Source: Maribellus sediminis
GTDB taxonomy: Bacteria > Bacteroidota > Bacteroidia > Bacteroidales > Prolixibacteraceae
Assembly (NCBI RefSeq): GCF_011799805.1
Contig: NZ_WXUB01000001.1
Location: forward strand, 620,001-684,000
Direction of reading: 5' to 3'
DNA: 64,000 nucleotides
A program made the position numbers and the translations under genes. This document shows, piece after piece, positions 9,085 through 22,540 of the stretch (positions within the stretch are counted from its first letter, which is position 1; every line of letters starts with the position of its first letter). Under the pieces are notes generated by a model. It searched no databases. It was not told the origin of the DNA and worked only from the letters and a program-made list of their open reading frames with translations.

Positions 9085-10002
9085 TTATTGCCGTGAAACA
9101 GGTTTGTCGTCAACTTTATAATCGCCTGTAGCATATTGAATTCCATCGAGGACAAATTTCAACAAACGCGGATTCTCAAAACTTTGAGCGTTGTGTGAAG
9201 GCGATGTGTAAAACACCCGACCTTTGCCAAAAGGTTTTATCCAGGCAACATATCTGATGTTTTCCTCAATTGGCTTTGGTTTCTTTTCCAGCTTATCGGT
9301 ATCCATGTATAACAGTGGCCTGAAATTCTTTTTCTCATATGCCTTATTAAAAAGATAAGGTTCGTCAACGTGGACAAATGCCTCTCCTTCAAAAGCTTTT
9401 AACAAGGGATGTTCAGGTTCTGCCAGTTCAAGCCTTACTGTTTGTTGCGGAGGGTGGTAGTCGAAACTTCCTCCAACCATTTCGCTAAACGGCATCGAAT
9501 TGTTTTGCATTACGATTGCTCCGTGTACAACCACCAAACCACCGCCTTTTTTTACATAGTCGATTAGGTTTTCTTCCAGTTCAGCGGCTTTTTTCTTGCA
9601 TTCTTCTTCGCTCAGCTTGGTATCCTTTTCCAAAGCATCGAGGATAAGGTCGCGCCGGGGACCAACTGAACAGGCATTGTTAAGAACAACCACATCGTAT
9701 TTTTTCAGGTTTTTTGTTTCGAAACAGAAGATGTCCTTGGTTGTTTCAGTTTGATAAGCTCCGCTTTTATCTCCGAGTGCCTTAATTACCTGGCTGGTGT
9801 GAGGCGTTACCCAGTGATTGAATCCCGTAAACCGGTCGAATACAAGTATTTTTCTGGTTTTTTGTGGTTTCACCTCAGGTTGTTCCGGTGCCAGACCTTT
9901 TATTTTCTGGATCCAGGAATCATTACACTCAAATTCTTTTAGTTGTGCGTTGGCAATAAAGTTTATTGCAACGAATATCAATAACAATATTCTTTTCTTC
10001 AT
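9085..10002 (-). CDS. Secreted ThuA-domain protein
   Basis: The protein has 305 residues with a Sec signal peptide (MKKRILLLIFVAINFIANAQ). A ThuA-like, glutamine-amidotransferase-fold domain spans about residues 50-290. Visible motifs are KILVFDRFTGFNH, YDVVVLNNAC, GGGLVVVHGA, MVGGSFDYHPPQ, HVDEPYLF, and the late GKGRVFYTSPSHNA. ThuA domains occur in sugar-catabolic clusters next to Gfo/Idh/MocA oxidoreductases and DUF1080 hydrolases; the reaction is not well defined. It is the last gene of the run UroD-PmoA-Gfo-ThuA, with 46 bp separating it from the oxidoreductase gene. A periplasmic role in handling oxidised (keto) sugars is an inference from context. Confidence 0.85.
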   Translation of the reverse strand: MKKRILLLIFVAINFIANAQLKEFECNDSWIQKIKGLAPEQPEVKPQKTRKILVFDRFTGFNHWVTPHTSQVIKALGDKSGAYQTETTKDIFCFETKNLKKYDVVVLNNACSVGPRRDLILDALEKDTKLSEEECKKKAAELEENLIDYVKKGGGLVVVHGAIVMQNNSMPFSEMVGGSFDYHPPQQTVRLELAEPEHPLLKAFEGEAFVHVDEPYLFNKAYEKKNFRPLLYMDTDKLEKKPKPIEENIRYVAWIKPFGKGRVFYTSPSHNAQSFENPRLLKFVLDGIQYATGDYKVDDKPVSRQ

Positions 10003-10048
10003 CGTATTTAAGTTTGAATTACAATTTAGTCGTCCTGGTTATGGTGAC

Positions 10049-11422
10049 CTACATTTTTACGTAGTTCGTTCCGTATGGATAGCGCTGTGGACGGCTAAGC
10101 ATTGAATTGGCCAGATCGTTATTTTTAAATCTTTCGGCAGTCGGATCCCATTCCAAAATTCCGGGTATTTTCATTGCAATGTGACTGACCAAACAAACAG
10201 AGCAGGCGCGGTGTCCTATTTCAGCCGGAGAGATTGGTTGTTTGCGCGATTTTATGCAATCCAGCCAGTTGCCATGTTGTTCCTCACTTACATATAGTTT
10301 TATTTCATCGTCGCCAATAACCGACTTCAAAATGTCCTCGCTACTGGCATCCAGGGCTTTTGTCGATCCTTCAGGAATAGGATCAGTTGGAGTTGCGCGA
10401 TATGCACCGCGTGTAACAAAAATCCAACCGTCTTCGCCTTCGTAACGAATTCCGTTTGGAAATCCACCACTTGTATAAACGGTAATTCCGTTGGCATATT
10501 CGTGTTTTACCATAAAGTCGCCATGTACATTCCAGTCGCCTGATTTTGGAAACTGTGCTACGGCTTCAACTGATATTGGTCCTGTAAATTCGGTATCCAT
10601 TCCCCATGCTGCAGAGTCGTAATGGTGCTGTCCCCATCCCGTAATCATGCCTGCACCATAATTCTCGTGGCGTAACCATCCCGGCCGGCTGTAATCGTTT
10701 TGCGGATGTACCAGTTTTTCTTTGTATTCAACTTCCGGGGTTGAACCCAGCCACATATCAAAATTTAGGTTCGATGGCACCGGTCCGGTTTCAAATACAG
10801 GGCCTGACGGATCGCCGGGCAATCCGATTTTTACGGTATGAACTTTCCCGATTCTGCCGTTGCGAACCAGTTCGGCTGCTCTCCGGAACTGAGACGACGA
10901 ACGCTGCTGTGTTCCCATTTGAAGGATGGTTCCCTGGCGGTTTACAATATCACTCAATTGCCGGCCTTCAGTAATAGTAAGCGAAGTTGGTTTTTGCAGG
11001 TAAATATCTTTACCGGCTAGCGCAGCTTCAATGGCCGGTTGCGAGTGCCAGTGGTCGGGAGTACTTATAATAACTGCATCAATCTCTTTGTTGGCCAGCA
11101 AATTTTTATAATCGTCATACATCTTTACATCAACAGGATTTGAACTACCTGTTTTCTTCTTGTAAAAATCTTCAGTATATTTTTTCGCCTTTTCGGTTCT
11201 GATACTGTCAACATCGCATACAGCTATCAACCTGGCTGCATCGTGTTGCAGGGTGCCCGGCATGTCATGCGTAATGGCAATACGTCCGCAGCCGATTTGG
11301 CCAATATTGATTTTGTTACTCGGTGCATTCGCTCCGAATACCGAGGAGGGAACAATGGTTGGGATAATCAGCGTGCCGGCAGTAGTGGCTGCTGCATTTT
11401 TTAGAAAGTTTCTTCGTCTCAT
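10049..11422 (-). CDS. Exported Gfo/Idh/MocA-family oxidoreductase
   Basis: The protein has 457 residues. It begins with a twin-arginine signal (RRRNFLK, then a hydrophobic stretch ending SSVFGA), so it is exported folded with its cofactor. The Rossmann nucleotide-binding motif is INIGQIGCGRIA. The family motifs EIDAVIISTPDHWH, AGKDIYLQKPTSLT and the MGTQQRSS segment follow. Exported members of this family carry NAD(P) and oxidise or reduce sugars, for example making 3-keto-glycosides that DUF1080 hydrolases cleave. Genes for ThuA (downstream) and the PmoA-like protein (upstream) are in the same orientation with gaps under 50 bp. The leader just before its ATG reads ACTAAAACAAC, close to that of neighbouring PUL genes. 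Confidence 0.9.
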   Translation of the reverse strand: MRRRNFLKNAAATTAGTLIIPTIVPSSVFGANAPSNKINIGQIGCGRIAITHDMPGTLQHDAARLIAVCDVDSIRTEKAKKYTEDFYKKKTGSSNPVDVKMYDDYKNLLANKEIDAVIISTPDHWHSQPAIEAALAGKDIYLQKPTSLTITEGRQLSDIVNRQGTILQMGTQQRSSSQFRRAAELVRNGRIGKVHTVKIGLPGDPSGPVFETGPVPSNLNFDMWLGSTPEVEYKEKLVHPQNDYSRPGWLRHENYGAGMITGWGQHHYDSAAWGMDTEFTGPISVEAVAQFPKSGDWNVHGDFMVKHEYANGITVYTSGGFPNGIRYEGEDGWIFVTRGAYRATPTDPIPEGSTKALDASSEDILKSVIGDDEIKLYVSEEQHGNWLDCIKSRKQPISPAEIGHRACSVCLVSHIAMKIPGILEWDPTAERFKNNDLANSMLSRPQRYPYGTNYVKM

Positions 11423-11471
11423 GTTGTTTTAGTGATTTAAGTATGTTCTATTAGTTCGTTAGTTTTTAAAT

Positions 11472-12716
11472 TTAATCAATAAATTCGACTTCGGGCATGG
11501 AGGCAAAACTGTTCCAGTATTTCTCCGCCGTTTCTGCATCCAGTTTACCATCAAAAACAATCATCCTGTATTTTAAGGTATAATTTGTTTTCGAATCAAG
11601 TTTCCAGTCGTTGTGTCGGATCGGAACAAATTCGAAATACATATCGCCTCTTCCGCCGTTGGCATCAAGCGGCCAAACCCGCATTGGTTCCGGATGCATC
11701 CGGTTCGATGGGTGACTCAAAAAAAGTATGCCTGAACGTCCCTGTTCAGTTTCCGATTCACCTTCCACAATACACCAACGCGCATTTGAACCATCGGCAT
11801 CTGCACGGGTTTTCCCTTCAGAAGTACGCACCGTACAGTTGTCTTTGTCCCAGGTTTCTGTAGCACGCCAGCCAATTCCACCTCCGTACCTGTAGGCATC
11901 GAGCATGATCCCATCCTTTAGGGGGCAATTTAAGGAAACCGTGTAGTCAATCATCCATACACCTTTAAGCAGGTTCCATACACGCACATCCAGAACTTCA
12001 TTCATCGCAACCTGGTCTTCGCCTTTTGCTCCAAAATCGATGTGTTGTTGTAAGGCTTCAAAACCGCTGAATAATGCACCTTCCGTTTCAGTCAGAAAAC
12101 TGGCGAATTTCACCGTTCCCTCACCTTTTATCAGGTTCCAGAAATCAACCTCTCGTCCGTCAATATGGGTTTTTGTCCAGGGGCCCCAAATACCGTAATG
12201 ATGGTAATGATCAGCGGGCTGTATGCGGGTCAGAACTTTTCCTCCCGGCGACCACAGCGGATGAATATAGCCTGACCGTTTAAAAAGCGGATTGGCTTCT
12301 TTTGGAGGCAGTGTGGTGGCATACCGGTATTTTAATATCGGTTGGTCGTTCTTTTGCAAGATGAGATCTTCGCTGTCCAATTGCAACTGGATTGCCGGCT
12401 GTATTGTTCCGGGATTATCTTCCTGACGAATGACGAACCGGCGTTCACTGCCCGCTGTCGTCGGTCCTTCCAAAACAAACCACAAACGAGCTGTATGCCC
12501 GTATTCAACCTGAGATGGAACGGCTTCCTCTCCGGTTTCGCTCAACTCGTAAAGCACGAGTGCTCCCATGTCGCTGTTGTAATTTATTGCATCGAGCGGA
12601 ACAGAAACCGGTGCATCAACACGGTCGGTTTTTGATGTAACCACAAATTTTGCCAGATCCTGCGCAAACAACGAATTTGCGACAATGATTAAGCCGAAAA
12701 GAAGCAAGGTTTTCAT
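11472..12716 (-). CDS. Secreted PmoA-like (DUF6807) family protein
   Basis: The protein has 414 residues and a signal peptide (LFGLIIVANSLFAQ). It carries the family's hallmark segments GYIHPLWSPGGKVLTR, DHYHHYGIWGPW and VDFWNL, with the His-rich cluster likely to be functional. Late motifs are YRYGGGIGWRATETW and ILFLSHPSNRMHPEPMRVWP. Family members are often labelled methane-oxygenase PmoA-like by sequence profile, but there is no sign of a monooxygenase here. In Bacteroidota they cluster with Gfo/Idh/MocA oxidoreductases and sugar hydrolases. A role in extracytoplasmic sugar modification is an inference. It is flanked by short gaps (49 and 31 bp), consistent with one operon. Confidence 0.82.
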   Translation of the reverse strand: MKTLLLFGLIIVANSLFAQDLAKFVVTSKTDRVDAPVSVPLDAINYNSDMGALVLYELSETGEEAVPSQVEYGHTARLWFVLEGPTTAGSERRFVIRQEDNPGTIQPAIQLQLDSEDLILQKNDQPILKYRYATTLPPKEANPLFKRSGYIHPLWSPGGKVLTRIQPADHYHHYGIWGPWTKTHIDGREVDFWNLIKGEGTVKFASFLTETEGALFSGFEALQQHIDFGAKGEDQVAMNEVLDVRVWNLLKGVWMIDYTVSLNCPLKDGIMLDAYRYGGGIGWRATETWDKDNCTVRTSEGKTRADADGSNARWCIVEGESETEQGRSGILFLSHPSNRMHPEPMRVWPLDANGGRGDMYFEFVPIRHNDWKLDSKTNYTLKYRMIVFDGKLDAETAEKYWNSFASMPEVEFID

Positions 12717-12733
12717 TTTATTTAGGTTTAGTT
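12717..12733 (-). promoter_or_regulatory. Shared leader motif before the PmoA-like gene
   Basis: AACTAAACCTAAATAAA directly precedes the ATG. Nearly the same leader precedes the DUF1080 gene (28149-28163), and a related one precedes the UroD-family and second sulfatase genes. A-rich sequence here fits Shine-Dalgarno-independent initiation in Bacteroidota. Confidence 0.45.
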
Positions 12734-12747
12734 CGGAATATTATTCT

Positions 12748-13794
12748 TTAGCCCAGTTGTGGCACTACTTCATCAATGGTTTCTTTAAAAGCCTGAATGT
12801 TTTCCGTACTTACATTTTGTGGCATTCCGCCTCCGCACGACCAGATCACGCGATTGGGATCGCCAAATTCGAGTACCATTTTCCGGGTTTCCTCGCGAAC
12901 CTGTTCCGGAGTTTTGGCCATCAGCACATCGCGTGGCGGAAGGTTGCCGATTAACGCAACTTCGGGGCCGGCGAGTTCGCGGATCTCTTTCATGCTGTGC
13001 TCGAAACTAAAATTGAAAAGGCTGACTCCCATTTCTTTTAAATAAGGAGTTGAAATCAAACCCTGAGCATCATTATGGAAGAAGTTCAGTTTTGAATCGA
13101 TAGCAGAGAAAATCCGCTGAATGTAGGGCACTGCAAATTCTTTGCATTCGTCGTCGCCAATAAAACCAACAATATCATCCAAAAGCAGGATCCCTTCTAT
13201 GCTGGGAAACTTTTCTTTTTGGTACTGTATCCAGTCGATCGAAAATCGGGTGATGGTTTCCAGCAACTTGTGTGCGTTTTCAGGATCCATCATCAGCGCC
13301 ATCATAAATTCGGTGGTGCCCATTAAAAACGAGGCGATATTGAGCGGGCCGCGTGCAACGGCAAATTTTATGTCGTGGCCCATCTGCCTTATCGGAGTTT
13401 CATAATTCGCCAACCGCTGGATAATGAATGGCAGCAAGCCGTCGGTTTTCGGATTGGGGATTTTTAAGCCTGCAGCATCCGAAATATCGTATATTACTTT
13501 GTCGGCATGCGGTAAATTGAATTCGTTCCACACCAGTTTGGCACCAAAAGCCGATGGTTCGGTACACATTCCAAATTCGGACCAGAATCCCGGCAGAAAC
13601 AGAATCTCCGGAAATGTTTCGATGGCTTTTTTGTTGGCCTCAAACCAAATTTGTTCCGATGAGTAAAATTGTAGCGTTGAAATATTTGCCCAGCCCGGAA
13701 TCCAGGGACTGTCGATGATGAATCCGGTTACAGGTTTTTGTGGCTTTTCTCCATGCACTGTTCGCAGGAGAATATCCCATTGATCATTTGTCAT
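12748..13794 (-). CDS. Uroporphyrinogen-decarboxylase-family protein (MtaA-like methyltransferase fold) in a PUL
   Basis: From the chosen start (MTNDQ) the protein has 348 residues and no signal peptide, so it is cytoplasmic. The URO-D/MtaA superfamily is shown by TKTDGLLPF-type spacing, FAVARGPLNIASFLMG, and the C-terminal VIWSCGGGMPQNVSTENI. In MtaA-like corrinoid methyltransferases zinc is held by H-x-C and a later C. Here the equivalents appear to be H240-N-D242 and C320, so one Cys is replaced by Asp. Lack of the URO-D substrate motifs and the PUL context argue against haem synthesis. A role in demethylating a methylated sugar or other methyl transfer is speculative. An upstream Met at 13818 is possible but lies inside the predicted -7 element (13816-13823). 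Confidence 0.78.
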   Translation of the reverse strand: MTNDQWDILLRTVHGEKPQKPVTGFIIDSPWIPGWANISTLQFYSSEQIWFEANKKAIETFPEILFLPGFWSEFGMCTEPSAFGAKLVWNEFNLPHADKVIYDISDAAGLKIPNPKTDGLLPFIIQRLANYETPIRQMGHDIKFAVARGPLNIASFLMGTTEFMMALMMDPENAHKLLETITRFSIDWIQYQKEKFPSIEGILLLDDIVGFIGDDECKEFAVPYIQRIFSAIDSKLNFFHNDAQGLISTPYLKEMGVSLFNFSFEHSMKEIRELAGPEVALIGNLPPRDVLMAKTPEQVREETRKMVLEFGDPNRVIWSCGGGMPQNVSTENIQAFKETIDEVVPQLG

Positions 13795-13809
13795 TTTATT
13801 GGTTTTAGT
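13795..13809 (-). promoter_or_regulatory. Shared leader motif before the UroD-family gene
   Basis: ACTAAAACCAATAAA abuts the ATG at 13794. The identical 15 nt abuts the ATG of the sulfatase at 20107. This identity is the main reason for preferring 13794 as the start. Confidence 0.5.
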
Positions 13810-13815
13810 AACCTT

Positions 13816-13823
13816 CAAATTTA
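13816..13823 (-). promoter_or_regulatory. Candidate -7 element for the UroD-PmoA-Gfo-ThuA run
   Basis: TAAATTTG on the minus strand matches TAnnTTTG perfectly and would start transcription about 15 nt before the ATG at 13794. The -33 region lacks a clear TTG, so the call is moderate. Confidence 0.4.
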
Positions 13824-13854
13824 TCGACTTGTGTAAAAAACTAACAGTATTAAA

Positions 13855-13885
13855 ATTGCAAGAGATGGTACTTTTTTTACATTTG
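13855..13885 (+). promoter_or_regulatory. Bacteroidota-type promoter of the araC gene
   Basis: ATTG (13855-13858), a 19-nt spacer and TACATTTG (13878-13885) match the TTG-N19-TAnnTTTG consensus exactly. Transcription would begin near 13892, about 27 nt upstream of the chosen start codon. Confidence 0.65.
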
Positions 13886-13918
13886 TTACAGATTCATGAA
13901 TTAAGAAGAGATGCTGCT

Positions 13919-14803
13919 ATGAAACTAATGCACGAACAGATTAGCTTTCCCGGTCAGTCGATCGTGAACGCCAAACTAAAAAACAGACCTCACTTTACTT
14001 TTCCCTGGCATTTTCATTCAGAATACGAGATAATGTATGTGATTGATGGCTCAGGCAGTCGTTTTGTAGGCGATAATATTGAGTCGTTCAGTTCGGGCGA
14101 TTTAGTATTACTGGGCAGCAATCTGCCACATTTCTGGAAGTCGGATGAGTCCTATCATCGAACTGAAAGCAATAAGAATATTGAGTATGTTGTCATCCAT
14201 TTTTCGAATACTTTTTTTGATAACGCAGTTTCTGAATTTCCTGAATTCCAGCTTGTAATGGATATGCTGCAGCGTTCATCAAGAGGGATGTGTTTTCCTC
14301 CTGAAATTTCGAAACAGGCAGAAGCTACCGTTTTTAGTATTGTGAACTCAAAAGGACTGGATCGGATCATTCATACGCTCGAGCTCCTTCAGTTTTTATC
14401 GAATACCGAAGATTACCATTTGCTGGCCGGAGAACTCTACCAGTTTGAATTGCACAAATACATTGATGACCGCTTTTCAAAGGTGTTGCACTATTTAAAT
14501 TCATCATACCTGAAAAAAGTGGAGCTTAAAGAGGTGGCAGGAATCGCAAATTTGCATCCTTCGGCATTCTGCAGGTATTTTAAAGAAAAATCGAGTAAAT
14601 CGCTTTCTGAATTCGTAAACGATTTGCGCATTAGCTATGCCTGCCGGTTGATTATTGAAGGTAAAATGTCGATTTCGCAAATATGTTTCGAAAGTGGTTT
14701 TAATAACCTGTCCAACTTCAACAGAAGCTTTAAACGACAGACCGGTTTCACCCCATCGGCATATTTCCACGAATACAATAAGCATAACGTTGAAGCAATC
14801 TGA
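13919..14803 (+). CDS. AraC-family transcriptional regulator
   Basis: From Met at 13919 the protein has 294 residues. The N-terminal cupin sensor domain includes FPWHFHSEYEIMYVIDGSG and FSSGDLVLLGSNLPHFW. The C-terminal pair of helix-turn-helix motifs covers about residues 195-290 (LKEVAGIANLHPSAFCRYFK, then ISQICFESGFNNLSNFNRSF), closing with TGFTPSAY. The N-terminal domain probably senses a sugar. A longer frame starting at 13799 is open, but the consensus promoter at 13855-13885 lies inside it, so the shorter start is preferred. It is divergent from the UroD-family run and just upstream of the GH2 gene, making both plausible targets. No HTCS or sigma/anti-sigma regulator lies in the window. 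Confidence 0.9.
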   Translation: MKLMHEQISFPGQSIVNAKLKNRPHFTFPWHFHSEYEIMYVIDGSGSRFVGDNIESFSSGDLVLLGSNLPHFWKSDESYHRTESNKNIEYVVIHFSNTFFDNAVSEFPEFQLVMDMLQRSSRGMCFPPEISKQAEATVFSIVNSKGLDRIIHTLELLQFLSNTEDYHLLAGELYQFELHKYIDDRFSKVLHYLNSSYLKKVELKEVAGIANLHPSAFCRYFKEKSSKSLSEFVNDLRISYACRLIIEGKMSISQICFESGFNNLSNFNRSFKRQTGFTPSAYFHEYNKHNVEAI

Positions 14804-14874
14804 TTTTATAAAGAACGGGGATTGATAAAGCGACTCAGCAATCTTATTTTTACGGATGTTCGACCTGGCGATAA

Positions 14875-20107
<5,233 letters not shown>

Positions 20108-20122
20108 TTTATTGGTTTTAGT
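20108..20122 (-). promoter_or_regulatory. Shared leader motif before the second sulfatase gene
   Basis: ACTAAAACCAATAAA abuts the ATG, identical to the 15 nt before the UroD-family gene at 13795-13809, although the two genes are unrelated in sequence. Confidence 0.5.
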
Positions 20123-20157
20123 TGATAGCTGAAGTTAATGATAAATTTGCTGGAGTA

Positions 20158-20628
20158 TCAAACTTTACCTGCATAATTCTGGTGCAGAAATTCAAAAAAC
20201 TTATTGATGCGATCAACCTTGGTATCTTCGTTTTTTGTGTCTTCAATATGTTCAATCCAAAACATTTTTCCTGATATGTTTAGCTTATTGAAATACTTTT
20301 TCATTTGCTGGTCGTTATCAAGTAACCACTGCAGGTATTCGGGTATTTCAATGGTTCGTGTTTTGTCCGATTTATTGAGTTCAACGTTTACTGTATCTCC
20401 CTCTTGTTTTCCAATTTCATCACGGATTTCTTTTTTCAGGTGGAGCCAATGCCCGCCATTGCCGTTCGGGAGCAGGTTCATGGAATATGTTTTGCCTTCT
20501 ATCGAAACATCGCACCAAACATGCTTTTTTGTGCCAAATTCTTTTTGACTATCGAAAGGAAAATCAGCATAGGTGCCGTTAAAGGCTCCTTTTATCAACA
20601 CCGACTGAAATGTAAACTTTTTAGCCAT
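20158..20628 (-). CDS. DUF1905 / YdeI-OmpD-associated family protein
   Basis: The protein has 156 residues and no signal peptide. The first part is a DUF1905 small beta-barrel domain: WCDVSIEGKTYSMNLLPNG, GGHWLHLKKEIRDEIG, GDTVNVELNKSD. The C-terminal helical part with IPEYLQWLLDND and FFEFLHQN fits the YdeI/OmpD-associated (bacteriocin-protection-like) region. The biochemical role is unknown. Its ATG lies inside the end of queG; the shared 8 bp ATGGCTAA contain its start and the queG stop. The two are therefore very likely co-transcribed and translationally coupled. Confidence 0.8.
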   Translation of the reverse strand: MAKKFTFQSVLIKGAFNGTYADFPFDSQKEFGTKKHVWCDVSIEGKTYSMNLLPNGNGGHWLHLKKEIRDEIGKQEGDTVNVELNKSDKTRTIEIPEYLQWLLDNDQQMKKYFNKLNISGKMFWIEHIEDTKNEDTKVDRINKFFEFLHQNYAGKV

Positions 20629-21553
20629 CTCTCAGGAACTTTAGGTTTCTTTTTAATCCTTTAAATCCGGCACGTTTGACTGCAGAGTTTCTGAAAAGTT
20701 CATTAAAAAGCGGCCGCTCCATGGTGTTCCAGTCTTCGTTGTTAAGTTGCAGGAGTTTAGGATGAGGTTCGAAGGCCTGTTCGTTGTGTGGCTCCGATTT
20801 CAGGTTCCAGGGACAAACATCCTGGCAAATATCGCAGCCAAAAACACGGTTTTCGAATTGTCCTTTCAGTGTATCGTCCATTTCACCTTTCACTTCAATC
20901 GTTTGGTACGAAATGCATTTTCGGGCATCCACCACCCGGTCGGCAACGATGGCTTTTGTCGGGCAGGCATCAATGCATTTGGTGCAGCGCCCGCAATGAT
21001 CGGTTACGAGCTTTGGATGGTCGTAGGGCAATTCAATATCCAGTATCAGTTCGCCAATAAAAAAGAAACTTCCGTGTTCGAGCGAGATCAGGTTGCTGTT
21101 TTTGCCTATCCAGCCCAAACCGGCTTTTCTGGCCCAGGCACGTTCGAGTACCGGCGCTGAATCTACAAACGGGCGTCCCGAGCAGGAAGCAATTTCGTCG
21201 TTAATAAATTGCAGCAGCAGCTTCAGCTTATCTTTCAATACAAAATGATAATCGGTTCCATAAGCATATTTCGATAAAACCGGTGCTGAACTATCTTCCT
21301 GAGTGTGTGCGGGGTAATAATTTTGAAGGACAACTACAATGCTCTTCGCATTTTCAACCAGTAATTCAGGATTAACACGTTTTTCCCGGTTTCGGGCCAT
21401 GTAATGCATTTCTCCGTTCATTTGCTGGCCCAGCCATTCATCCAAATGTGCCTTATCTTCTGCTAAATACTCCACCGGCAGAATGGCGCAATCCTGCAGA
21501 CCTAATTCATTTGCTTTTCCTTTTATTATATCGGATATTTGTCTGGATTTCAT
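20621..21553 (-). CDS. queG: Epoxyqueuosine reductase QueG
   Basis: From MKSRQISD the protein has 310 residues. It catalyses the last step of queuosine synthesis, reducing epoxyqueuosine in tRNA with a cobalamin cofactor and two [4Fe-4S] clusters. The catalytic Asp is D131 in FVDSAPVLERAWARKAGLGW. Ferredoxin-like clusters are CGRCTKCIDACPT (Cys 187, 190, 193, 197) and CDICQDVCPWN (Cys 240, 243, 247), with C213 nearby. An open frame extends 45 codons upstream, but it overlaps the divergent phosphatase gene and lacks family similarity. The downstream DUF1905 gene overlaps by 8 bp. Confidence 0.95.
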   Translation of the reverse strand: MKSRQISDIIKGKANELGLQDCAILPVEYLAEDKAHLDEWLGQQMNGEMHYMARNREKRVNPELLVENAKSIVVVLQNYYPAHTQEDSSAPVLSKYAYGTDYHFVLKDKLKLLLQFINDEIASCSGRPFVDSAPVLERAWARKAGLGWIGKNSNLISLEHGSFFFIGELILDIELPYDHPKLVTDHCGRCTKCIDACPTKAIVADRVVDARKCISYQTIEVKGEMDDTLKGQFENRVFGCDICQDVCPWNLKSEPHNEQAFEPHPKLLQLNNEDWNTMERPLFNELFRNSAVKRAGFKGLKRNLKFLRDG

Positions 21554-21593
21554 CAAAATCAAATTTAGAAATAAACTTTCAAAGTTCGCATTT

Positions 21594-22520
21594 ATGCGTA
21601 TCGCTGTTATCGACCTGGGAACCAACACCTGTAACCTGCTTGTTGCTGAAATGCAACGCGGAGGCTTTAAAATCCTGCACCAAAGCAAGCAACTCGTTAA
21701 GTTGGGTGACGATAAAATTCGGGATGACGAGATCAGTCCTGCAGCGATGGAACGTACGCTCGAATCATTCAGATTGCATAAGAAGATTATCGAAGATTTG
21801 GAGGTTGAGCGGGTATATGCGCTGGGAACCTCGGCAGTGCGTGGCGCTTCAAATAAAGTTGATTTATTGGAGCGACTTGGTGACGAATGCGGTTGGCTGG
21901 TAAAGGTTATTCCCGGTGAAAAAGAGGCAGAACTTATTTTTAAAGGCGTTTTGCTGGCCTTTCAAAATCTTGAAAATCCGGCAGTGATTCTCGATATTGG
22001 CGGGGGAAGCAACGAACTGATTTTGGCTAAAGATCAGGATTTATTGTGGAAAGAAAGCCAGGCTACTGGGATGGCACGCATCATTAATAAATTCAAGTTA
22101 TCTGATCCTGTTCAACAGAACGAAATAGAAACGCTGCAAAAGTATTTTACGGAACAACATGTTCAGGCCATTCAGCGATGCACAGAAAGCAAGGTGGGAA
22201 TGTTGGTCGGATGTTCTGGTGCTTTCGATACTGTAGTAGACATGATTGATGAAGTTGATCCGGGAGAGAAACAACGCATTACCCAAGAAATTTTACCGGA
22301 TGATTTTTATAAGGTATATCACAAACTGATTGCATCGACACGTGAAGAACGCATAAAAATGAAAGGGATGGATCATGTTCGGGTGGATCTGATCGTACCT
22401 GCAGTTGTTTTGATTGAAACGCTGGTTCGGAGTATTGGTATCAAAAAAATTGTACAAACCGATTATGCATTGCGCGAAGGTGTTTTGTTTGAGTTGATCG
22501 AACGGCAGAATTACGTATGA
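21594..22520 (+). CDS. Ppx/GppA-family phosphatase (exopolyphosphatase-like)
   Basis: From MRIAVIDLG the protein has 308 residues, the size of the short Ppx/GppA forms. The actin/HSP70-like phosphate-binding loop is VIDLGTNTCNLLVAE. Other motifs are the catalytic-region ALGTSAVRGASNK, ILDIGGGSNELI and VGCSGAFDTV. Family members hydrolyse polyphosphate or convert pppGpp to ppGpp; the short form cannot be assigned to one activity by eye. A longer frame from 21483 is open but has no family similarity and would overlap queG. It is divergent from queG with a 40-bp gap. Confidence 0.9.
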   Translation: MRIAVIDLGTNTCNLLVAEMQRGGFKILHQSKQLVKLGDDKIRDDEISPAAMERTLESFRLHKKIIEDLEVERVYALGTSAVRGASNKVDLLERLGDECGWLVKVIPGEKEAELIFKGVLLAFQNLENPAVILDIGGGSNELILAKDQDLLWKESQATGMARIINKFKLSDPVQQNEIETLQKYFTEQHVQAIQRCTESKVGMLVGCSGAFDTVVDMIDEVDPGEKQRITQEILPDDFYKVYHKLIASTREERIKMKGMDHVRVDLIVPAVVLIETLVRSIGIKKIVQTDYALREGVLFELIERQNYV

Positions 22521-22540
22521 TCTGATTCCTGTAGACTACA

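Noticed and set aside
12748-13794. UroD-family gene as a haem-biosynthesis gene
   Set aside because: It sits at the head of a sugar-catabolic run and carries MtaA-like rather than HemE-like C-terminal motifs.
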